64,000 bases of DNA from Zoroaster sp. YZ-2022 (taxonomy: Eukaryota > Echinodermata > Asteroidea > Forcipulatida > Zoroasteridae), in assembly GCA_029582265.1 (NCBI GenBank), contig CM055828.1, positions 10,514,250 to 10,578,249 on the forward strand, read 5' to 3'. Each line of letters starts with the position of its first letter. Within the stretch, counting starts at the first letter, position 1. Below are positions 56,371 to 64,000 of this stretch, piece after piece. A program made the position numbers and the translations under genes. The notes beneath the pieces were generated by a model that saw nothing but the letters and a program-made list of their open reading frames with translations, had not been told where the DNA came from and did no database searches.

Positions 56371-58775
56371 TTCTGAAATCTTAAAATTATCGTAAGCTGA
56401 AGTATGTTTTCCATCTGGTAAAATATATATTTTTGTATCGAGTCCGTCTAACGATTTTTTAACATCTTTTATAGTGTAAAGACGATGATCTTTACTTTTA
56501 ATAAAATACATGGTGCGATAGAGCGGACGTTTTATTTGAAATAAAACATCTTTAAAGTTCTCGTGGTTATTTTTTCTACAACGCACTTTTTTACCCCTTT
56601 AGCTTTTTTTATTTCTTTCGAAAAAACGCTATTTCGAAAGCCTCTACCTTTTTTTATTTCTATTTCTTCAAATAAAAGTATCGAGTACATTTTTGCTCTT
56701 AAACCAGCATATTCAGAAATGAAAATGCCCTTTGTCTCATCTTTAAATTTTCCAATCACTTTTTTATTCTCTTCCGAATGTAGAAAATGATCTTTATTAT
56801 AATTACTAAAATCGTATAAATCTTTGTCTTCTTGCATGTCTTTATAAACGTCTTCCGTTTCAATCTCAACCATTAAACTGTCTGTATCCGTGTAAAGTAA
56901 TTTTATCTTGTCGGCGTATTTCTTTTTTAAATGATTGCAATAAAAATTGTACATGTGAAGTTTAGCTAATTCTAAAATAACCATTCCTACGTAAATAGGA
57001 CGGTTGAGTAAAATATTTGTTTTGTACATGTGAATACCCGCTGAATCAAAATTTTCAAAAATCCTTTGCTCAGCAAAATTCGGCTTTGCTATTTTTTAAA
57101 GCATACGTTCTTCTTCATTCTTATCGTTTAATCTTACGAGATCCACGTTAATGCGATTTCGAACATTTTCCATCGTTTTTCCAAAAACTTAATTATTCAT
57201 CAGTTTGTACAAGCCTTTCTCAAAATCTGACGTTGCATTTGTTCTGAATTGTGTGTTTAAATCAATGTATGATTTCATCCATGGTGATTCGTCAAATTCT
57301 AAAACTCGATGAATTTTAGCCACTTTCATACCAAGTTGTAAATACAATTGTAAATTGCGATAATGAATGACGTATTTCGTTTTGTTGCCTAAAGTAGCGA
57401 CTAATTTTTGAACGTTTGGAGCGGGTTTGTCACCCAATAACTCGAGTTGATACGGCGACATCCATTCTCTCGGTATCGTTAATTTCTCTGGCGCGAGTGG
57501 ATAATCATTGTGAGAATCGTGCAAATTAGGTGGATATTCCAAATCAACTTCTAAAATACATCCTCTTCCATATTTTAATCCTTTTCTAAAATTAATTTTT
57601 CCTTTTTTATCATAAAGATCGTTAACTCGTTCTTTAGACAACCATTTAAATTTACCGGTTGGCAAAGGTTGACTCATCGCATGACCATACAAATTATTCA
57701 CGTCTAAATTCAAAATGTAACTCGCTGGTTTTGATGGATCGTAACCGTCACATTCTGGATTGTTTGCTCTCGAGTATCTATTGCTCACCATAACTATTCC
57801 TCCTCTCAAACCTTTTTCTATAAATAAATACATGTCGATATCGGTCAACAACTCTAAACAAACTTTTGAATGCTTTAGTAATGCGTCCCAACTTAAACCA
57901 GGACTCGTATAATAATGAGCTGGATCTAAACCGTATTGTTTCATGCAAGTAGTGCGAAAATTTTCGAAAACGTCTGCTAATAACAATGTATCCGTACGCA
58001 CGTATAAATCATGATAATCACCTAGAGTTTTACAGTCAAATGTTTCCCAAACCTTGTTTGTATGCTCATATTCTTCTTTAATAATACTATCGTGGTTTAA
58101 ACTACTAAAAAATAATTATTTTGAAGGAATACTAGTTTCGTCAAACCGTTCAAAACTATCCATGTATTCGTATGGATAAATACCCTTTTGTTTTAAACGT
58201 TTACATTTTATTTTATCGGGTTCGTGTAATTCAGTGATACGAAAAGGTTTACTCGATTCAACTATTTCATCGAGCGAATAAGGTAAACATTGAAAACTAT
58301 CAAGAAATCGTAGTTGGTCGTTTGAAAAAGAAATGTACTTTTCAATAGTATTCGCGATACACGTTAGTTTTCCTTTTGTTTGACTCATTCCTTGCATAAT
58401 GAGATGAGAGTCGTATCCTCGTAAATTATGAATAAAAACAAGTATAAATGTTTTGCCCGGTTCTAAACTCAGTTGAAAATTACATCTACATGCGCAGCGC
58501 CTATATATTTTCCCGTGATGTGACAATGATCTCTAACTTTTGTGTAAGATTCTTTTAAATTTTTTATTTTTTTTGGTACAAATTTTTATAATTTTTTTTC
58601 TAATTTTTCTCTTATAAATTTTTCTATTTTTTCTTGTAATTTTTCTTTTATTTCCTCTTCGTCTTCTAATTCTTCTAGAATTAATTTTAATTTTTCTATT
58701 TTATTTCGTTTAAATTCTTCTATTATTTCTAGTTTATATTTTTCTTTATTTTCTTCTTTCTCTTTTAAATATCTT
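56365..58775 (-). pseudogene. Second Polinton copy: DNA polymerase B, 5'-truncated and broken
   Basis: Reads from HNLRGYDSHL (exonuclease motif II, about 58425) through the third exonuclease motif (58001 onward), YILNLDVNNLYG (motif A, about 57710), KLMNN (57195), YTDTDSL (motif C, about 56890) to the C-terminus. Breaks: a stop near 58118, TAA at 57189-57191 in motif B, a further stop near 57098, and a frame change near 56560-56580. N-terminal of VRDHCHITGK the normal zinc-binding region is replaced by a lysine- and glutamate-rich stretch (58560-58775). The copy is clearly diverged from 33517-37275 at amino-acid level, so it is a different lineage. It abuts the Gypsy element at about 58775. 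Confidence 0.85.
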
Positions 58776-59520
58776 TACTTGGGGATAGTGAGGGCTTGAT
58801 ATGCCATGTTTGAAGTCATACTCCTTCGCAAACTGGTTGAACTCACTCAGGATTGTGGTCCATTGTCCGTCACTACCACCTCAGGGATGCTGTAACAAGC
58901 AAATGTAGCTTTCATGTAGTTGATGATTGTCTTGTGGAGGTGATGAACTTCGATCCATTTGGAGTAGTAATCAACCAAAATATAATTCTGAAGCATCTCT
59001 GGTCTCATCTTCTCTGGAATGATGATTCGATCACCATAGGTGAGGACACCATTGATCATACCGATTTTTATCTTGGTGACATATGATGTAACAACTATCA
59101 AGTTATCATCTACAGTCGCCTCGCGCTCTATCTCCGCTAGTTTTCCCTCAGAGATGGGCCAATGCTTCTGAATCATGTTGACATGAGCCTCTACTGCATC
59201 TGCGAGGTTGTCAAAATCATCTGCTGTTGACTTCAAAGGAGCTCGTGACAGGGTATCGGCAACAACAAGGAGTTTCCCAGGTGTGTACACAGCAGTGCAG
59301 TTGTACTTCATCATTCGCATGAGAAGACGTTGACACCGGAGGGGAACATCACAGAGATCCTTATTGGTGATGAGTGGGACAAGAGGTTTGTGGTCTGTTT
59401 CGATGTTGATATGCTGGCCTCCGAGGTACACATAAAACCGTTCACAGGACCACACTGAGGCTAATATTTTCAATTTGCGCGTACCTCTGCACTTGTTAGA
59501 CTTCTGGAGCCGTAAGTGTG
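58775..59520 (-). pseudogene. Gypsy RNase H C-terminal part and integrase core remnants
   Basis: RSLTSAE and YAQIE (about 59510-59483) then LASVWSCERFYVYLGG and TDHKPL are the second half of a Gypsy RNase H. After a linker it passes directly into VDYYSKWIEV and VVTDNGPQ of the integrase core, so the zinc-binding domain of the integrase is deleted. A frame change near 58850 leads into FAKEYDFKHGISSPHYPQ, still integrase, up to 58775. The two visible core aspartates (VDYY, TDNG) are present; the glutamate is lost. Confidence 0.8.
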
Positions 59521-60300
59521 ACGTATAATTTTATCTCTTACAACTAATCACCATTGATGACGAAATAATTGACGTATGAAGACCTTTGTTATGACACCGA
59601 TGTAATCAGCATAGTTCGATCTGTGATTTAATAGAAACGAACCAAAAAACAACAATAAACATCTGATAAACAGCATTTACAATTCACTAATTATCTCAAA
59701 TTTAGTTACATGAACATAATACTGATTAAAACAATTGTTTATCAAAACAATATTGTGTCCCCTGTGTATTAATTCTTTTTGCCTAATATTTGCTTTGTCT
59801 CAACATCAATCAGCTTCAAGCATCAACATATGAAATTAAATCTCCAAATATAACCTTTTTCAACTTAAATAATCCATTATCCACAGCAAAAACATAACTA
59901 GACATGTTGTATACCGTAGTAACGCATACATGCATTATCCTATTAGCAATAAACACTACACGTTGTTAAACCTCATGCTCAGAAGAAATAATCAGGTAAA
60001 TTTTGCAATCAAATTTTACAATAATTACCGATCGTAATTTACCAACTTTGATACAAATTTAACTTAAATAACTAATCTTTATATTAAATAGTTAATTTTA
60101 TACTTACAACATTGGACGCATTCAAAAAGGGACAAAAATCAATGGAGTTAGTCACGACGATAGAATGGTGTCTACAAATTATATCTGGCAAATGACGCAC
60201 AACAGCACCCTCATTAGACCAAAGAATAACTCACGCCTATGACGTCACATTGCTAAATTACTAATACATATTAACCACAACAGTAAGCAACAGGTTTCCA
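59521..60300. other. AT-rich insertion interrupting the Gypsy RNase H
   Basis: No coding signal. The outer bases TGTGACGT (59516-59523) and ACGTCACA (60243-60250) are inverted copies, so it may be a small DNA element, but the ends of the interruption are not sharply defined. Confidence 0.4.
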
Positions 60301-61277
60301 TTAGTCATCATGTTGTTTGAGGATACAGCCTCCTATCCCATAACTGCTCGCGTCAGCACTGACCATGGTGGGCCTTGATGGGTCGTAAAACGCAAGGGTT
60401 GGTGCTGAAGTCAGCAGCGTCTTGATGCTACGGAATGCTGACTTCTGTGATGATCCCCATGTCCAGCTGATGTTACCATTCAGCAAGTCGATGATCGGGG
60501 CGGCAACCGTTGATACGTTAGGAATGAAACGTGCAAGCCAGTTTACCATTCCAATGAGTCGTTTCACATCTTTTGATGTTGGTGGTGCCATCTGTGTTAT
60601 TGCTGCAACCTTAGCAGGGTCGGGTGGACACCATTTTTGTCCACTTTCATGCCGAGGAAATCAACTTGTGTCTGAGCGATTTTGCATTTGTCTTTGTTCA
60701 GCTTCAGTTCAGCCTTCTGTACAATCTGGAGCACTTGTTGTAGTCGCTCACCGTGTTCCTCTTTTGTCTGACCAGTTATCAACACATCGTCCATGTAGAC
60801 TACAACGCCAGGTAGATTTGTCAGAAGGTCACTCATGATCCGCTGGTACATTTCCGGAGCGGATGTAATGCCAAATGGTAGGCGTTTGAAGCAAAAACGT
60901 CCAAAGGGAGTTATAAATGTTGTTAGATTCTGACATTTTTCTGCAAGCGGCACCTGCCAGAAACCGTGCTTGGCATCTAGCAGTGACAATATCTGTGCAC
61001 CAGAGATCCTACCCAGAACTTCCTCAACGGTTTGTATGAACCGCCCCCTGGCTACGGCTTTGTTAAGCTGACGGAGGTCTACACACAATCGAATTTTGCC
61101 ATTTTTATTTGGTGCTATTACTATGGGTGAGCACCAGTCAGTTGGGTCATTGATGCGTTTGACGATTCCCTCTTTCTCTATTTTTTTCCAGCTCCTCTTT
61201 GAGTTGAGGCAGGAGGGGAATGAGGATGGGGATCCAACAAGGTACATTAACATAGTATGGTGTCGCATTCTGGACAA
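60301..61277 (-). pseudogene. Gypsy reverse transcriptase and start of RNase H
   Basis: 61277-60597 has SLLDAKHGFWQVPL (motif A), LPFGITSAPEMYQR (motif B) and VVVYMDDVLI (YMDD motif C), all intact. A frame change near 60600 leads into 60591-60301, the connection domain and RNase H start ([10 protein letters not shown]), where the frame ends at the AT-rich interruption. Copies the element's RNA into DNA when intact. Confidence 0.9.
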
Positions 61278-61307
61278 GCTTTATAGTTGCCGGTTTACCT
61301 TGCCGGT

Positions 61308-61736
61308 TTACCATCCTGGGCCTTCGAAAACACTGTCGTGGCTTATGAGTGTGTAGACACGCTGCAGTAGCCTAAGTACCTCACATGCTCCCTTGCCCAG
61401 GATAGGTGACCCCTCTTTCAAGATAAGGAACATGAGAGTCTGTGTATTGCCTTTGTTATGACACATCAATTTAGTCTGGCCAAGTGGTGTGGCAAAAAAT
61501 CCAAACAGTCGTGTAGGGCAAGGCTGCAGTGTTTTGTCAGGAATACTGAGGGAACGGTAGATCTCCATCGGCAGGATGTTAACCTCAGAACCAGTATCCA
61601 GCAGAAAGGACACTGTCTGGCCATGAATGTACAGACCATGCTTCCATACATCATCGATGTGCAGTTGATTGTAATTAATCGTTCCAACGAAAAAATCACT
61701 TTCGTCGTTACTGCAGCATACATCCAAGTCTGGCAT
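61308..61736 (-). pseudogene. Gypsy aspartic protease fragment
   Basis: 142-codon frame with FLLDTGSEVNIL, the DTG active-site motif of retroviral-type proteases, and a following ILGKGA flap-like strand pattern. It lies between the gag zinc knuckles and the reverse transcriptase, but frame changes at both ends separate it from them. Confidence 0.8.
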
Positions 61737-61775
61737 GTCAGTTTGGAGAATGGCCCTCAGCTGTTTTTGTGTGGC

Positions 61776-62185
61776 TCAGACCTTCGAGAAATGTCCAATC
61801 TTGTAACATTTGTTACACTTCTGCCCTTTTGCCGGGCATGTCTTATGAGCTGTGTCATAACCGCAGTTGTTGCAAATCTTTCCGTGTGGCTGTGACTTGG
61901 AAAAACTGCCTTTGCGACCTGCAGTAGGTTTTCCAGAAAACCTGGATGAGAGTTGCTTCACTTTAATTGCATGGACTATGGGACTATCTACAGAAGACTT
62001 TATTTATGTCTTTTAAATCTGTGGTTGCCGTCGCGATGTTTTCGCCACCTCCATTTTTCTGATACTCGTGTCGGTTCTGACAGGCTTTTAATGGTCTTGT
62101 ATACCGTAGGTCCTACTGCACTCAACAAAACTGCAGATTTCTTTGTTGTAGCTCTCTGGATCTGGATCTGGATTGTTATACACAT
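61776..62185 (-). pseudogene. Gypsy gag fragments with zinc knuckles
   Basis: 61961-61776 has CNNC...H...C and CNKCYKIGH, two CCHC-type knuckles of a nucleocapsid, the second lacking its last cysteine in frame. 62185-62000 has LLSAVGPTVYKTIKSLSEPT, a pattern of Gypsy gag capsid regions, in another frame. The rest of gag is missing or unrecognisable. Confidence 0.6.
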
Positions 62186-62372
62186 GTACTCCGTAAAAGC
62201 GGTAAATCCGCATCACTACAAAGTGTTGACTTGACCGACTAGTTTGTGTTGTGGCTTGTGGTTTCCTTCAGGTGTTTGGCGAGTCCGGTTTTGAAGCTGG
62301 TTAGCTTTGTTTGATAGAGTAAATGGTGTGGTAAATCGTTCCAAATTTTAGTAGTCCATGGAAAAACTAAAT

Positions 62373-62870
62373 TCAAGTTTTGGTCTTTGTTTGCGGTCGT
62401 TGGTAGGAGAGGTCGTGGGTCCTTTTTAATCTGCGTTGAGGCTTAGTGAGGTAGTTCTGCCATTTAATATCAACGAGGTTGTGGGTAATTTTGAATAACA
62501 TGGTGAGCCTAGTAATCTTCCTCCTGGTGTCTAAGCTTGGCCAGCTCAATGACCTTAGCATGGCAGTAACGCTAGAATCTCTCGAGTAATCGTTTTGACA
62601 CAGTCTAGCTGCTGATCTTTGGATTTTGTCGAGAGTATGTGTTTCTTGTTTGGTATAATAGAAACCAAGCAGCTGTGCCATACTCTAGTTTAGGCTGGAC
62701 AAGGGACAAGTAAAGTCTTGATTTTATATCAGTCGAGCAACATTTAAAATTCCTACGGATCATCCCCAGGGTCCTTTTGCAGCTATTTGTAACATTATTT
62801 ATGTGAGTTTTCCTTGTTAGATTACTCTCAAATATGATACCAAGGATAAGGGTGAGAATCGGTTATGTCC
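62373..62870 (-). pseudogene. LINE ORF2 C-terminal part (CR1/L2-like)
   Basis: 62870-62690 reads LTRKTHINNV, RTLGMIRRNF and YLSLVQPKLEYG, the thumb region after the reverse transcriptase. After a frame change near 62680 the frame 62681-62373 continues with THTLDKIQRSAARL and TAMLRSLSWPSLDTRR. This is the usual C-terminus of CR1/L2-type LINEs and is a different family from the LINE at 23881-29213. Bases 62871-63359 hold no further gene. Confidence 0.8.
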
Positions 62871-63359
62871 AGGGTGTTGCCACAAAGTTTGTAATTGCTT
62901 TGTCATTGGCGACAAAATACAGGTCTAGTCGCTATGTATAATTAGTAATGTCCTCCACCAGGTCGTACATGTCAAGCCGACCAATAATAATAATAAATTA
63001 AAAATTTCTGTTGCGCTGTTTTCATTTAAAAATGATCAAAAGCGCATAACAAAAATAAACACATCATTGAATAAACATATATAAATACAAAACAAAAAAA
63101 ATTAAAGACAAATCACACTGGTTTTTTTATTTTTATTTTATTTTTAATCAGAAGAACAGATGAGGTTGCCAAGCCAGCTCCCAAACATCAGTATGGGGTT
63201 ACGTCTGTCCCGCCAGAGGAGGATCTATGTCAATATACCCGCACTGGCATCGATGATGTCTCGATCTTTCCCGAAGATAGACGCCTTTAACCTACCTATA
63301 CCAATTAAAGGAATATAGCCTAACTGGCTTGGTTCTCATCAAAAGTGCAATTAAGGAAA

Positions 63360-63557
63360 TTAATTTACAAAAGCTTCATTAAAAAGGTATGTTTTAATCT
63401 TACGTTTAAAAGAATCAAGTGTCTGTTCATTGCGAATGTGGCGGGGGAGTGCATTCCAGAGCACTGGGGCTGCCGATGAAAATGCTCTAGCACCCATCAA
63501 CTGGGAGGGCGCCCCCACTGAAGACTGCGCCATCGTACTTGAAACACGGTAAAACAC
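63360..63557 (-). pseudogene. L2-type LINE ORF2 tail
   Basis: Sixty-odd codons ending in a stop, with GARAFSSAAPVLWNALPRHI and TLDSFKRKIKTYLF, the standard extreme C-terminus of L2/CR1-like ORF2. No start of its own. It is a separate 5'-truncated insertion. Confidence 0.85.
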
Positions 63558-63821
63558 GGTAAAAACTGGCGATAAAATTGACGCACGGAACGTGAAATTT
63601 GTGTGTCTGTCGTTTAGCTACAGGACAAAATATGGTCTCATTAACTCAATTAGAATGTCCACTAATATGTACTAGAACCAGCGCTGCCACTATGTTATAT
63701 CTAGGGGTTCTTTCACTAGTAAATAAATAGACTTACCGTAGTTCTCATTAACTGTCAAACTCGTGTTGTGGGGGCCGCCATATTATATAGACCCTTTATT
63801 TTACTTATGGAATACACACAA

Positions 63822-63908
63822 CGTGTAGTTCGTGCTATACTTATTAACATGTAGTTCGTGCTATACTTATTAACATGTAGTTCGTGCTATACTTATTAAC
63901 ATGTAGTT
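63822..63908 (+). repeat. 26-base tandem repeat, three copies
   Basis: GTAGTTCGTGCTATACTTAT plus TAACAT occurs three times in exact tandem, followed by a partial fourth. The bases before (63558-63821) and after it contain nothing I can identify. Confidence 0.95.
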
Positions 63909-64000
63909 CAATCAACACAACTGAGAGAACCACGGCTGCCGAAGGGAGGCGACAAATGAACATCTTAGAAACTGGTAGGCATTAGGTAAAACTTGTAGCT

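Larger units (their letters stand above)
58775..62185 (-). mobile_element. Ty3/Gypsy LTR retrotransposon, degraded, no LTRs seen
   Basis: In minus-strand order: a gag fragment (62185-62000 region, LLSAVGPTVYKTIKS), zinc knuckles, aspartic protease, reverse transcriptase, RNase H and integrase pieces, the order of Ty3/Gypsy elements. No long terminal repeats are visible on either side, and the 3' end is cut at the Polinton fragment. About 780 bases (59521-60300) interrupt the RNase H. Confidence 0.85.

Noticed and set aside
1..64000. tRNA or rRNA genes
   Set aside because: I looked for B-box and T-loop patterns and conserved rRNA cores and found no convincing candidate.

Overview
The window looks like nuclear DNA of an aquatic, probably marine, invertebrate animal. 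It is AT-rich, several genes have canonical GT..AG introns, and it is packed with animal-type mobile elements: a Polinton/Maverick, piggyBac, KDZ, CACTA-like and Harbinger-like DNA transposons, CR1/L2-type LINEs, a Ty3/Gypsy element and a Penelope-like remnant. I recognise no ordinary host gene, tRNA, rRNA or CRISPR array. The species cannot be named from the sequence.

Layout. 1-135 is an inverted copy of 15813-15941, next to a piggyBac gene. 280-4960 is a tandem array with a 202-bp unit. At 4955-6009 lies a broken ubiquitin-specific-protease-like gene, followed at 6035-6560 by the same 202-bp repeat in inverted orientation, so the whole resembles a fold-back element. 6790-13689 holds the spliced remains of a KDZ transposase that lacks its catalytic core. 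13738-15366 has two copies of a 1-kb non-autonomous transposon with TA target sites. 15906-18020 is a piggyBac element whose TTAA end abuts the Polinton.

18018-37290 is a nearly complete but dead Polinton (adintovirus-like). It carries genes for a membrane protein, two paralogous proteins, a probable minor capsid protein, several conserved small proteins, the double-jelly-roll major capsid protein, a packaging ATPase, a retroviral-type integrase and a protein-primed DNA polymerase B. The genes form alternating-strand clusters with very short gaps. Most large genes carry one to three inactivating changes. The capsid gene is split by a 5.3-kb LINE, and that LINE is split by an 885-bp inverted-repeat element. 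A second, shorter Polinton piece (integrase tail plus polymerase) lies at 56195-58775.

37291-56190 is mostly non-coding transposon territory: a 250-bp near-perfect palindrome, a 3.8-kb CACTA-like element with spliced exons of a SAM-like protein, a 1.18-kb direct-repeat pair around a Penelope-like remnant, a fold-back-like element rich in short CGT-containing motifs, and a Harbinger-like element inserted in another copy of the 1-kb transposon. 58775-62185 is a degraded Ty3/Gypsy element on the minus strand, and 62373-63557 holds two LINE tails. Where genes work together, it is as parts of the same element (capsid, packaging, integration and replication genes of the Polinton; protease, reverse transcriptase and integrase of the Gypsy), and none of these sets appears intact.
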